From contig UBQW01000022.1 of NCBI GenBank assembly GCA_900467745.1, positions 222,139 through 286,138 on the forward strand: a stretch of 64,000 bases of DNA, read 5' to 3'. Positions 11,096 to 19,608 of the stretch are shown here, piece by piece. The translations under genes were made by a program, and so were the position numbers. Under the pieces are notes generated by a model. That model saw only the letters and a program-made list of their open reading frames with translations. It did not search any database and was not told the DNA's origin. Position 1 is the stretch's first letter. The number at the start of each line of letters is the position of its first letter. Origin of the DNA: Hyphomicrobiales bacterium (GTDB taxonomy: Bacteria; Pseudomonadota; Alphaproteobacteria; Rhizobiales; Rhizobiaceae).

Positions 11096-11578
11096 ATGCG
11101 TTTGACCAAGCAGACCAACTATGCTGTTCGCATGTTGATGTACTGCGCTGCCAATGACGGCAGTCTCAGCCGGATTCCCGAAATTGCCAAGGCATACGGC
11201 GTTTCCGAGCTCTTCCTGTTCAAGATCCTGCAGCCGCTGAACAAGGCTGGTCTCGTCGAGACCGTGCGCGGCCGCAACGGTGGCGTCCGCCTCGGCAAGC
11301 CGGCGGACAAGATCAGCCTCTTCGACGTCGTGCGCGTCACCGAAGACAGCTTCGCCATGGCCGAATGCTTCGAGGATGATGGCGAAGTCGATTGCCCACT
11401 GGTCGATAGCTGCGGCCTGAACTCGGCGCTGCGCAAGGCACTCAACGCCTTCTTCGATGTGCTGACACAGTATTCGATCGACGATCTGGTCAAGGCCCGT
11501 CCGCAGATCAATTTCCTGCTCGGCCTCGAAGGCGATCATCATCACCCGAAGTCGCGGGCTGTCGCACCCGCTGCCTGA
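11096..11578 (+). CDS. rirA: RirA, Rrf2-family iron regulator
   Basis: A 160-aa Rrf2-family repressor. The N-terminus MRLTKQTNYAVRMLMYCA and the recognition helix ELFLFKILQPLNKAGL are typical of RirA. Three cysteines, C91, C100 and C106, are placed as in the Fe-S-cluster-binding loop of the family. RirA senses iron and Fe-S status through this cluster and represses siderophore and iron-uptake genes in Rhizobiaceae in place of Fur. The start is ATG at 11096 with GGAG nearby; an upstream in-frame extension has no ribosome site. It has its own IRO box and a strong terminator. NsrR and IscR, other Rrf2 proteins, are less likely given the sequence and the mmsA-rirA-dppA order. Confidence 0.92.
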   Translation: MRLTKQTNYAVRMLMYCAANDGSLSRIPEIAKAYGVSELFLFKILQPLNKAGLVETVRGRNGGVRLGKPADKISLFDVVRVTEDSFAMAECFEDDGEVDCPLVDSCGLNSALRKALNAFFDVLTQYSIDDLVKARPQINFLLGLEGDHHHPKSRAVAPAA

Positions 11579-11600
11579 GGTAGCGTTGCTTTATTTTTCG

Positions 11601-11631
11601 CAACCGCAGTCACTGATAGTGGCTGCGGTTG
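11601..11631 (+). terminator. Intrinsic terminator after rirA
   Basis: A 13-bp stem with one T-G pair (CAACCGCAGTCAC / GTGGCTGCGGTTG) around a TGATA loop, followed by TTTCGTTTCC, 22 bases after the rirA stop. Confidence 0.8.
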
Positions 11632-11916
11632 TTTCGTTTCCGGATTCAGACCTCAAGCGTCTGCCCGATGGGTCGGTATTTGCACTGTCGTTGATATGCG
11701 CAACATTAAATGTGACCAAAACAAGGGTTATCCAGCGTGAATATTGCTAAATGCGGCCCATTTTCGGCGTAAAATTACTAAAGTTGCCCGGTCGGAAAAA
11801 TTTTCCGGCCCGGTCGTTGATTTAAACAATCAAATATCGTTCCATCGGCGCTCGATCGGGAGGAGCGCTCTGCGATCAGACAAACGTATAAAAGAACAAA
11901 CCTGGGAAACGAAATC
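11632..11916. promoter_or_regulatory. Leader and promoter region of dppA
   Basis: This non-coding, AT-rich stretch precedes the dpp operon. It contains a palindrome CGGAAAA-A-TTTTCCG at 11793-11807 flanked by repeated CCCGGTCG copies (11788-11794 and 11809-11816), which could fold as a leader hairpin or bind a regulator. No gene is recognised. Confidence 0.4.
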
Positions 11917-13512
11917 ATGAAAAAGATCTCTGTCCTTCTGGCAGCGACCGTTTTGGCTTCGGCCATGGCGTCGACCGCTTGGTCCAAGACGCTCGTATAT
12001 TGCTCGGAAGGATCGCCGGAAGGCTTCGATCCCGCAATCTACACGGCTGGCACCACCTTCGACGCTTCTTCGCGTACCGTCTACAGCCGCCTGGTTGAGT
12101 TCAAGCATGGCAAGACCGAAGTCGAGCCGGGCCTTGCCGACAGCTGGACCGTTTCCGATGACGGCCTGACCTATACGTTCAAGCTGCATCCGGGCGTCAA
12201 GTTCCAGACCACCGAGTTCTTCACGCCGACCCGCGACCTGAACGCCGACGACGTCGTCTTCTCGTTCGACCGCCAGCTGAAGGCCGACAGCCCCTGGGCC
12301 AAGTACGTCGCCGGCGTTTCCTACGAATACGCTGCCGGCATGGGCTTCCCGGATCTGATCAAGTCGGTCGAAAAGGTCGATGACCTGACCGTCAAGTTCA
12401 CGCTCAACCATCCGGAAGCACCGTTCCTCGCCGACCTCGCGATGGACTTCGCATCGGTCGTTTCCAAGGAATATGCCGACAAGCTGCAGGCCGATGGCAA
12501 GATGGAGCAGATGAACCAGATGCCGCTCGGCACCGGTCCGTTCACCTTCGTCGCATACCAGCCGGATGCCGTCATCCGCTACAAGGCCAACGAAACCTAC
12601 TTCAAGGGCAAGGAAAAGATCGACGATCTCGTTTTCGCGATCACCCCTGACGCCTCGGTTCGCGCTCAGAAGCTCAAGGCCGGCGAATGCCACATCATGC
12701 CTTACCCGAACGCTGCCGACGTCAAGGATCTGAAGGCTGATAGCAGCCTCAAGGTTCTGGAACAGCCGGGCCTGAACGTTTCCTACCTTGCCTACAACAC
12801 GCAGCAGGCGCCGTTCGACAAGCCTGAAGTGCGCAAGGCGCTCAACATGGCGATCAACAAGCAGGCGATCGTCGATGCCGTCTTCCAGGGCGCTGGCCAG
12901 GTTGCCAAGAACCCGATCCCGCCGACGATGTGGTCCTACAACGACGCCGTCAAGGACGATGCCTACAGCCCCGACGAAGCCAAGAAGATGCTTGAAGCCG
13001 CTGGCGTCAAGGATCTCTCGATGAAGATCTGGGCGATGCCGGTTTCGCGTCCGTACATGCTGAACGCACGTCGCGCCGCCGAACTGATGCAGGCTGACCT
13101 CGCAAAGGTTGGCGTCAAGGTCGAGATCGTCACCCACGAATGGGCCGAATACCTGAAGCTCTCCAAGGACGTTAAGCGCGACGGCGCCGCCATCCTCGGC
13201 TGGACGGGCGACAACGGTGATCCGGACAACTTCCTCGACACGCTGCTCGGCTGCGAAGCTGTCGGCGGCAACAACCGCGCGCAGTGGTGCAACAAGGAAT
13301 TCGACGCCCTCGTGAAGAAGGCCAAGAAGACCTCCGACGTTGCTGAGCGCACGAAGCTCTACGAAGAAGCACAGGTCGTCTTCAAGAAGGAAGCCCCCTG
13401 GGCAACCCTCGACCATTCGACGGAATTCGTTCCGATGAACGCCAAGGTTTCCGGCTACGTGCAGGATCCGGTCGGTGTTCACCGCTTCGACGGCGTTGAT
13501 ATCGCCGAATAA
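11917..13512 (+). CDS. dppA: Dipeptide ABC transporter, periplasmic binding protein
   Basis: A 531-aa SBP_bac_5 (DppA/OppA) solute-binding protein. It has a Sec signal peptide (basic MKK, hydrophobic core 4-18, cleavage near residue 22-23), the family opening LVYCSEGSPEGFDPA, and the domain motif GLADSWTVSDDGLTYTFKL. It captures di- or oligopeptides in the periplasm and delivers them to DppBC. Relatives in E. coli and rhizobia also carry 5-aminolevulinate or haem precursors, which would fit the neighbouring iron regulator, but this is inference. It is the first gene of dppABCDF and is separated from dppB by a long hairpin, as is common where the binding protein is made in excess. Confidence 0.92.
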   Translation: MKKISVLLAATVLASAMASTAWSKTLVYCSEGSPEGFDPAIYTAGTTFDASSRTVYSRLVEFKHGKTEVEPGLADSWTVSDDGLTYTFKLHPGVKFQTTEFFTPTRDLNADDVVFSFDRQLKADSPWAKYVAGVSYEYAAGMGFPDLIKSVEKVDDLTVKFTLNHPEAPFLADLAMDFASVVSKEYADKLQADGKMEQMNQMPLGTGPFTFVAYQPDAVIRYKANETYFKGKEKIDDLVFAITPDASVRAQKLKAGECHIMPYPNAADVKDLKADSSLKVLEQPGLNVSYLAYNTQQAPFDKPEVRKALNMAINKQAIVDAVFQGAGQVAKNPIPPTMWSYNDAVKDDAYSPDEAKKMLEAAGVKDLSMKIWAMPVSRPYMLNARRAAELMQADLAKVGVKVEIVTHEWAEYLKLSKDVKRDGAAILGWTGDNGDPDNFLDTLLGCEAVGGNNRAQWCNKEFDALVKKAKKTSDVAERTKLYEEAQVVFKKEAPWATLDHSTEFVPMNAKVSGYVQDPVGVHRFDGVDIAE

Positions 13513-13551
13513 CCAAAACTATGCAAAGATGCCCGACAAGATCGGGCTTGG

Positions 13552-13582
13552 CCGGCGGTCAGGTTTGATACCTGACCGCCGG
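13552..13582 (+). repeat. Stable hairpin between dppA and dppB
   Basis: A perfect 12-bp stem (CCGGCGGTCAGG / CCTGACCGCCGG) with a 7-base loop and no T run. A smaller hairpin (GCCCGA / TCGGGC) precedes it. Such REP-like stems after binding-protein genes usually protect the upstream mRNA from 3' exonucleases and partly attenuate the downstream genes. Confidence 0.65.
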
Positions 13583-13601
13583 ACTAATATGGACATATGA
13601 T

Positions 13602-14606
13602 ATGTTTCGTTTTTTCATCGGGCGCCTAGCGGTCCTGATCCCCACCTTCCTCGGTGTTTCCATCATCGCCTTCGCGTTCATCCGCCTGCTGCCCGGAGAC
13701 CCGGTCATGCTGATGTCGGGCGAGCGTGTCATGGCGCCGGAACGCCATGCCGAAATCATGCACGACCTCGGCCTCGACCGGCCCGTCTATGTCCAGTACA
13801 TCGATTACCTCGGTAATCTCGTGCAGGGCGATCTCGGTTCGTCGATCGTCACCAAGCGCCCGGTCCTGCAGGAATTCATGTCGCTGTTTCCGGCAACGCT
13901 GGAGCTGTCGCTCTGTGCCATCCTGTTCGCCATCATCCTCGGCATTCCCGCCGGCATCTTCGCCGCGGTGAAGAGGGGGACGTGGTTCGACCAGGGGGTC
14001 ATGGGCGTGGCCCTTGTCGGCTATTCCATGCCGATCTTCTGGTGGGGCCTGCTCCTCATCGTTCTCTTCTCGAACACGCTGCACTGGACGCCCGTTTCCG
14101 GCCGTATCTCGCTGATGTACTTCTTCAAGCCGGTCACCGGCTTCATGCTGATCGACAGCCTGCTGTCCGGTCAGGCCGGCGCCTTCAAGTCGGCCTTCCA
14201 GTCGCTGATCCTGCCGACCATCGTTCTCGGCACCATCCCGCTGGCCGTCATCGCCCGCCAGACCCGCTCGGCCATGCTCGAGGTTCTCGGCGAGGATTAC
14301 GTCCGCACCGCCCGCTCCAAGGGCCTCGCGCCCCTGCGTGTCGTCGGCGTGCATGCGCTGCGCAACGCCATGATCCCTGTTGTCACCTCGATCGGCCTGC
14401 AGGTCGGCGTTCTGCTTGGCGGCGCGATCCTCACGGAAACCATCTTCTCCTGGCCGGGTATCGGCAAGTGGATGGTCGATGCCGTGTTCAAGCGTGATTA
14501 CACCGTGGTCCAGGGCGGTCTGCTCCTGATCGCGGCCATCATCATGCTCGTCAATCTGATCGTCGATCTCATGTACGGTCTCATCAACCCACGCATCAGA
14601 CACTAG
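13602..14606 (+). CDS. dppB: Dipeptide ABC transporter permease DppB
   Basis: A 334-aa inner-membrane permease of the DppB/OppB type with about six hydrophobic helices, beginning with the family's MFRFFIGRLAVLIPTFLGVS. The cytoplasmic EAA loop that docks the ATPases is seen at EDYVRTARSKGLAPLRV followed by HALRNAMIPV (about 229-264). It forms the translocation channel with DppC. It lies second in dppABCDF, 89 bases after dppA with the hairpin between, and nine bases before dppC. Length and motifs are normal. Confidence 0.92.
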   Translation: MFRFFIGRLAVLIPTFLGVSIIAFAFIRLLPGDPVMLMSGERVMAPERHAEIMHDLGLDRPVYVQYIDYLGNLVQGDLGSSIVTKRPVLQEFMSLFPATLELSLCAILFAIILGIPAGIFAAVKRGTWFDQGVMGVALVGYSMPIFWWGLLLIVLFSNTLHWTPVSGRISLMYFFKPVTGFMLIDSLLSGQAGAFKSAFQSLILPTIVLGTIPLAVIARQTRSAMLEVLGEDYVRTARSKGLAPLRVVGVHALRNAMIPVVTSIGLQVGVLLGGAILTETIFSWPGIGKWMVDAVFKRDYTVVQGGLLLIAAIIMLVNLIVDLMYGLINPRIRH

Positions 14607-14615
14607 GAGCGGCCC

Positions 14616-15503
14616 ATGAGCACGACAAACACAACGTCTGCCCAGCCCTCCGGCCTCTCGGAGTTCTGGTACTACTTCTCCCGAAACAAGGGCGCGGTCA
14701 TCGGCCTCGTCGTCTTCGTCTTCGTTCTCCTGCTGGCGATCTTCGCATCCGTCGTCGCCCCGCATGATCCGAACGTACCGTCGGGCTTCCAGCGCCTGCC
14801 GCCGGCGTGGTCGGAAGGCGGTAACAGCGCCTATCTGCTCGGCACCGATGCCGTCGGCCGCGACATGCTTTCGCGCCTGATCTTCGGCACGCGCTTCTCG
14901 CTGTTCATCGGCCTCGTCGTCGCCTCGCTGTCAGCTGTCGCCGGCGTTCTGCTCGGCCTGATCGCCGGTTATTTCCGCGGCCGCACCGATACGATCATCA
15001 TGCGCGTCATGGATATCATCCTGGCCTTCCCGTCGCTGCTTCTGGCCCTCGTGCTGGTCGCCGTTCTCGGTCCCGGCCTGCTGAACGCCATGATCGCGAT
15101 CTCGATCGTCAACCAGCCGCACTTCGTCCGCCTGACCCGCGCCGCCGTCATCAGCGAGCGTGAGAAGGAATATGTCGTGGCCTCCCGCGTCGCCGGCGCA
15201 GGCACGCTTCGCCTGATGTTCAAGACGATCCTGCCGAACTGCCTGGCACCGCTCATCGTTCAGGCAACGCTCGCCTTCTCGGCGGCGATCCTCGACGCGG
15301 CGGCCCTCGGCTTCCTCGGAATGGGCGCCCAGCCGCCGACATCCGAGTGGGGCACGATGCTCGCCGACGCCCGCGAGTTCTTCCAGAGTTCGCCGTCGCT
15401 CGTCACTTTCCCGGGCCTGTGCATCCTCATCACCGTTCTCGCCATCAACCTGATGGGCGACGGTCTGCGTGATGCGCTCGATCCCAAACTGAAGAGGTCC
15501 TGA
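14616..15503 (+). CDS. dppC: Dipeptide ABC transporter permease DppC
   Basis: A 295-aa permease, the partner of DppB. The first membrane helix is at about 27-50 and the typical periplasmic segment LLGTDAVGRDMLSRLIFGTR follows. The ATPase-docking EAA loop is seen at EKEYVVASRVAGAGTLRLMF and the following ILPNCLAPLIV. It has about six helices and ends 1 base before dppD, with translational coupling likely. The nine-base gap after dppB contains AGGAG as ribosome site. Confidence 0.92.
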   Translation: MSTTNTTSAQPSGLSEFWYYFSRNKGAVIGLVVFVFVLLLAIFASVVAPHDPNVPSGFQRLPPAWSEGGNSAYLLGTDAVGRDMLSRLIFGTRFSLFIGLVVASLSAVAGVLLGLIAGYFRGRTDTIIMRVMDIILAFPSLLLALVLVAVLGPGLLNAMIAISIVNQPHFVRLTRAAVISEREKEYVVASRVAGAGTLRLMFKTILPNCLAPLIVQATLAFSAAILDAAALGFLGMGAQPPTSEWGTMLADAREFFQSSPSLVTFPGLCILITVLAINLMGDGLRDALDPKLKRS

Positions 15504-15504
15504 T

Positions 15505-16353
15505 ATGGCACTTCTCGAAATCGAAAATCTCGTCGTCGAGTTCCAGACCTCGACCGGCACCTTCCGCGCCGTCGATGGCGTGTCGATGAAGGTCTCTGCC
15601 GGCGAAGTCCTGGCCATCGTCGGCGAATCCGGCTCCGGCAAGTCCGTCTCCATGCTTGCTGCCATGGGCCTTCTGCCGTGGACCGCAAAGGTCACGGCCG
15701 ACAAGCTGGTCTTCGACGGCCGCAACCTGCTCGGCATGTCGGGCAGTGAGCGCCGCAAGATCATCGGCAAGGACATGTCGATGATCTTCCAGGAGCCGAT
15801 CGCCAGCCTCAACCCGTGCTTCACGGTCGGCTTCCAGATCGAGGAAGTGCTGCGCATTCACCTCGGCCTCGGCAAGGCGGAGCGCCGCAAGCGCGCCATC
15901 GAGCTCTTCGAAGCCGTCGGCATTCCGAACCCCGCCGAGCGCCTCGGCCACTTCCCGCACCAGATGTCCGGCGGCCAGTGCCAGCGCGTGATGATCGCCA
16001 TCGCGATTGCCTGCAACCCGAAGCTCCTGATCGCCGACGAGCCGACCACAGCGCTCGACGTCACGATCCAGAAGCAGATCCTCGATCTCCTGATGCGCCT
16101 GCAGACGGAACACGGCATGGGTCTCATCATGATCACCCACAACATGGGCGTGGTCGCCGAGACCGCCGATCGCGTGATCGTGCAGTACAAGGGCCGCAAG
16201 ATGGAAGAGGCCGACGTGCTGTCGCTGTTCGAAGCGCCGAAGAGCGATTACACCCGTGCGCTGCTCGCGGCTCTGCCCGACAACGCCACCGGCGACCGCC
16301 TGCCGACCATCGGCGAGATCTTCAAACAGACGAGTGAGGGAGCGGCCCAATGA
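15505..16353 (+). CDS. dppD: Dipeptide ABC transporter ATPase DppD
   Basis: A 282-aa ABC ATPase with Walker A GESGSGKS (about 38-45), Q-loop, signature MSGGQCQR, Walker [13 protein letters not shown] and a switch histidine in MITHNMGVV. It powers peptide import together with DppF. It is shorter than the roughly 320-330 residues usual for DppD and ends soon after the nucleotide-binding domain, so the C-terminal oligopeptide-transporter extension, which can carry a 4Fe-4S-type cysteine motif, is largely missing. Its last bases overlap dppF (ATGA). Confidence 0.9.
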   Translation: MALLEIENLVVEFQTSTGTFRAVDGVSMKVSAGEVLAIVGESGSGKSVSMLAAMGLLPWTAKVTADKLVFDGRNLLGMSGSERRKIIGKDMSMIFQEPIASLNPCFTVGFQIEEVLRIHLGLGKAERRKRAIELFEAVGIPNPAERLGHFPHQMSGGQCQRVMIAIAIACNPKLLIADEPTTALDVTIQKQILDLLMRLQTEHGMGLIMITHNMGVVAETADRVIVQYKGRKMEEADVLSLFEAPKSDYTRALLAALPDNATGDRLPTIGEIFKQTSEGAAQ

Positions 16354-17186
16354 CGCCAGTCCTCGAAGGCAAGAACATCGTCCGCAACTACTTTCTGCCG
16401 GGCGGCCTGTTCAAGAAGGAAAAGACCGTGCACGCCGTCAAGGGCGTGAACTTCAAGGTGGAACAGGGCAAGACGCTCGCCATCGTCGGTGAAAGCGGCT
16501 GCGGCAAGTCCACGCTTGCCCGCATCATCACCATGATCGATCCGGCAAGCGACGGCGAACTGTTCATCGACGGCAAGAAGGTGGATATCGCAGCCGGCGA
16601 TCTGACGCCCGAGATGCGCCGCAAGGTGCAGATCGTCTTCCAGAACCCCTATGGTTCGCTGAACCCGCGCAAGAAGATCGGCGATATCCTGATGGAGCCG
16701 CTGATCATCAACACCAACACGCCCGCTGCCGAACGCCGCGAACTGGCGATGTCGATGTTGAAGAAGGTCGGCCTGCAGGACGTTCACTTCAACCGTTATC
16801 CGCACATGTTCTCCGGTGGCCAGCGCCAGCGTATCGCCATCGCGCGCGCGCTGATGCTGAAGCCGCGGCTTCTGGTGCTGGACGAGCCGGTCTCGGCACT
16901 CGATCTGTCGGTCCAGGCACAGGTGCTGAACCTGCTCGCCGACCTGCAGGACGAGCTGAACCTGACCTACGTCTTCATCAGCCACGACCTCTCGGTCGTC
17001 CGCTACATGGCCGATGACGTCATGGTCATGTATTACGGCGAAGCTGTCGAATACGGATCGCGGGATCAGGTTTTCAACGACCCGCAGCACAGCTATACCA
17101 AGACATTGTTCGCGGCGACGCCGCGCGCCGATGTCGACACCATCAGGGCACGTCTCGCCCGCAAGAATGCGGCCATCGCGTCGTAA
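16350..17186 (+). CDS. dppF: Dipeptide ABC transporter ATPase DppF
   Basis: A 278-aa ABC ATPase with Walker A GESGCGKSTL, signature FSGGQRQRIAIARAL, Walker B LLVLDEPVSALDLS and switch region VFISHDLSVV. The early segment VKGVNFKVEQGKTLAIV is typical of DppF/OppF. It pairs with DppD to energise the transporter. It overlaps dppD by four bases (ATGA), so the two are translationally coupled and made in equal amounts. Like DppD it is short for the family. The operon ends here or continues to gntK after a 52-base gap. Confidence 0.9.
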   Translation: MTPVLEGKNIVRNYFLPGGLFKKEKTVHAVKGVNFKVEQGKTLAIVGESGCGKSTLARIITMIDPASDGELFIDGKKVDIAAGDLTPEMRRKVQIVFQNPYGSLNPRKKIGDILMEPLIINTNTPAAERRELAMSMLKKVGLQDVHFNRYPHMFSGGQRQRIAIARALMLKPRLLVLDEPVSALDLSVQAQVLNLLADLQDELNLTYVFISHDLSVVRYMADDVMVMYYGEAVEYGSRDQVFNDPQHSYTKTLFAATPRADVDTIRARLARKNAAIAS

Positions 17187-17238
17187 GCTTGGGTCTCCTG
17201 ACACGGCGGATCATGCCGAGGTGAGGAGAATTTCTGGA

Positions 17239-17772
17239 ATGTCAGCACAAAACACGCGCCCCCATGCCTTCATCGTCATGGGGGTCAGCGGCTGCGGCAA
17301 GTCGTCCGTGGGCGAAGCCATAGGACAGGCACTTGCCGTCGAATTTGCCGAAGGCGACGCGCTGCATCCCGCGTCCAACGTCGAGAAGATGTCTAAGGGC
17401 ATTCCTCTCACAGACGAGGATCGCTTCCCCTGGCTTGATATCATCGGCCAGGCGATGAAGGTCGCTCTCGACCGCAACGAGGGTATTGTCGTTTCCTGCT
17501 CGGCGCTGAAGAAAAGCTACCGCGACCGCCTGCGCGCCGCCGTCGACGGCAACCTGTTCTTCGTCTACCTGCACGGCTCCAAGGAGCTTTTGACCGCACG
17601 CATGGGCGCCCGCAAGGGCCACTTCATGCCGCTCTCCCTGCTTGAAAACCAGCTGGCAACGCTGGAGATCCCGACCGGAGAACCCGGCGTCGTCACCGTC
17701 GATATCGATGGAACGATCGACGAGATCGCGAAGACGGCGCTCCGCGATCTCCAGGCTTTGGGTATATCCTAG
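17239..17772 (+). CDS. gntK: Gluconokinase
   Basis: A 177-aa kinase of the GntK/shikimate-kinase fold that phosphorylates D-gluconate to 6-phosphogluconate. The P-loop GVSGCGKSSV is at about 15-24, followed by the GntK motif FAEGDALHPASNVEKMSKGI with PLTDEDRFPWL; later come CSALKKSYRD and the arginine-containing lid MGARKGHFM. Length is normal for the thermoresistant type. GAGGAG lies about 11 bases before the ATG at 17239. It follows dppF in the same direction after 52 bases, but no functional link with peptide uptake is apparent. It converges with the D-amino-acid dehydrogenase gene nine bases downstream. Confidence 0.9.
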   Translation: MSAQNTRPHAFIVMGVSGCGKSSVGEAIGQALAVEFAEGDALHPASNVEKMSKGIPLTDEDRFPWLDIIGQAMKVALDRNEGIVVSCSALKKSYRDRLRAAVDGNLFFVYLHGSKELLTARMGARKGHFMPLSLLENQLATLEIPTGEPGVVTVDIDGTIDEIAKTALRDLQALGIS

Positions 17773-17781
17773 CCGTATTGC

Positions 17782-19029
17782 TTACGGATTGAACCGCTGC
17801 GGCGAATAGGCGGAGATATCGACGAAAGGCTTTTCGCCCGTCATCTGCTCCGCCAGCGCCCTTCCGGTCACCGGCCCGAGCGTCAGCCCGTGATGCGCGT
17901 GGCCGAAGGCGAACCACAGGCCTTCGTGGCGCGGCGCCTTGCCGATGATGGGCATCATGTCGGGCGTGCAGGGGCGGGCGCCCATCCAGGGTTCCGGATC
18001 CAGCCGCTCGCCGAGCGGAAACACGCCGCGCGCCACCTTTTCGGCGCGGTCGAGCTGCACTGGCGTCTTCGGCGCGTCGATCGCCGCGAACTCCGCACCC
18101 GTCGTCAGCCGGATGCCGTTTTCCATCGGTGCCATCAGATAGCCGAGCTCCGTGTCGGCCACGGTGTTGTTGAGCACCGCGTTGCCCTTCGCGGAATAGT
18201 GCATATGGTAGCCGCGCTTGACCCCGAGCGGGAAAGCGTAGCCGAGCCGCTTCGTCGCGACCGCAGCCCACGGCCCCAGCGCCATCACCGCCTCATCTGC
18301 TTCGACGGGACCCTCGTCGGTCGCGATTTTCCAGCCGGCGCCGAACTTGCCGAAGGAGTTCGCATCCCCGGTGATGAAGCGGCCGCCGATGCTTTCGAAA
18401 TAGCGCAGATAACTTGCCGTCAGCGCCTGCGGATTGGTGACAGACCACGGATCGCGCCACTTCAGCGCGCCGACGAAGCCGAGATTGAGATCAGGCTCCA
18501 GCCGCGCCAGATCGCCGGTATCCAGCTTGTCGAAGCCGACACCGAATTCCCGCTGCAGCCGCTCGGCCTCGGCGAATTCCGCGTCGCGCTTCTCACCGGT
18601 GCGGAACACCTCGATCCAGCCGTTCTTGCGGATCAGATGCTCGGCGCCCGCCGCCTCGATCAGGTCGTTGTGCTCGGAGATCGAATGCGCGATCAGCGGC
18701 GCATAGGCCTTCGAGATCATCTGGTGGCGCTTGGTGTTCGAATGCCACCAGTAGCGCGCCAGGAAGGAAAGCTGCTTCGGAAGCGCGTTGAGGTGATAAT
18801 GCGCGTCGATGCGGTTGTTGAAGGCGTAGCGGACGAGAAGGCCGAGCTGCTGCGGAAATCCATAGGGCACCACGCCCTCGCGCTGGATCAGTCCGGCATT
18901 GCCGAAGGATGTGCCGTTGCCCGGCGGCTTGCGATCGATCAATGTCACCTGGCGTCCGCGCCGCTGCAGATGAATAGCCGTCGATACGCCGACGATGCCG
19001 GCTCCAAGCACGATTACGTTCTTCGTCAT
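17782..19029 (-). CDS. FAD-dependent D-amino-acid dehydrogenase (DadA-like)
   Basis: A 415-aa DAO-family flavoprotein. The dinucleotide-binding motif VIVLGAGIVGVSTAIHLQRRG lies at residues 4-24 from the chosen ATG at 19029; the longer frame from 19080 adds 17 residues before this motif and is unlikely. The C-terminal FAD-contact segment GARPCTPDMMPIIGKAP and GHAHHGLTLGP are typical of DadA, which oxidises D-amino acids to keto acids and passes electrons to the membrane chain. A true substrate cannot be read from sequence; D-alanine and related amino acids are usual. No alanine racemase gene is adjacent. It converges with gntK. Confidence 0.82.
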   Translation of the reverse strand: MTKNVIVLGAGIVGVSTAIHLQRRGRQVTLIDRKPPGNGTSFGNAGLIQREGVVPYGFPQQLGLLVRYAFNNRIDAHYHLNALPKQLSFLARYWWHSNTKRHQMISKAYAPLIAHSISEHNDLIEAAGAEHLIRKNGWIEVFRTGEKRDAEFAEAERLQREFGVGFDKLDTGDLARLEPDLNLGFVGALKWRDPWSVTNPQALTASYLRYFESIGGRFITGDANSFGKFGAGWKIATDEGPVEADEAVMALGPWAAVATKRLGYAFPLGVKRGYHMHYSAKGNAVLNNTVADTELGYLMAPMENGIRLTTGAEFAAIDAPKTPVQLDRAEKVARGVFPLGERLDPEPWMGARPCTPDMMPIIGKAPRHEGLWFAFGHAHHGLTLGPVTGRALAEQMTGEKPFVDISAYSPQRFNP

Positions 19030-19105
19030 TTTCCCACGAAACCCACGATAGTCTAGGCATGGAAAATGCCCCTCCGCCAAGCCGCGTGCAAATGAAAAAT
19101 CGCAT

Positions 19106-19606
19106 TCATTTCAAAAACATTGCCGTCTTCAGCGCGCGGTTCTCCACCGAGATGCGAAGCCATAGCATCAGCCCGTTGAAGATGGAGAAGATGCCGGCAT
19201 AAAGTGGCATGTTGAACGCCAGCGGCAGCACCGCGATCTCGCCGATCACAACCGCATAATTCGGATGCGACAGCAGCCGGTACGGTCCCTCGCGCACCAG
19301 CGACGCCCCCGGCAGCACGATGATCCGCGTCGTCCATCGCCCCTTGAGCGTGGCCAGAACCCAGAGCCGACCAAGCTGCAGCACGACGAAAAGGGTGAGC
19401 CATATCGGCTGCACCGGATGGCCCGGCGCCAAAAACCAGAGCCCGGCAAGCCAACTGGCATGCAGCGCCACCATGACTGGATAGTGGTCGGCGCCGATCT
19501 CGCGAGCGCCGCGCGCCATAAGCGCGCGGGTGTTGCGGCGGGCGATGACAAGCTCCGCCAGCCGCTGCAGCGTCACGAAACCGAGGATGATAATCGAGGG
19601 CCACAT
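19106..19606 (-). CDS. ICMT-like membrane methyltransferase paired with the type III PKS
   Basis: A 166-aa integral membrane protein of the isoprenylcysteine carboxyl methyltransferase family. Hydrophobic helices are seen near 3-20, 44-60, 66-84 and 120-155. The family SAM-binding C-terminal region is present: GPYRLLSHPNYAVVIGE (about 107-123) and a late region containing LRISVENRAL. It starts two bases after the stop of the polyketide synthase gene, so the two are one unit. In Bacillus (BpsA-BpsB) and Streptomyces (SrsA-SrsB), ICMT-like proteins next to type III PKS genes O-methylate alkylpyrones or alkylresorcinols. The same role is inferred here; protein prenylation is not expected in this organism. 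Confidence 0.78.
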   Translation of the reverse strand: MWPSIIILGFVTLQRLAELVIARRNTRALMARGAREIGADHYPVMVALHASWLAGLWFLAPGHPVQPIWLTLFVVLQLGRLWVLATLKGRWTTRIIVLPGASLVREGPYRLLSHPNYAVVIGEIAVLPLAFNMPLYAGIFSIFNGLMLWLRISVENRALKTAMFLK

Positions 19607-19608
19607 CG

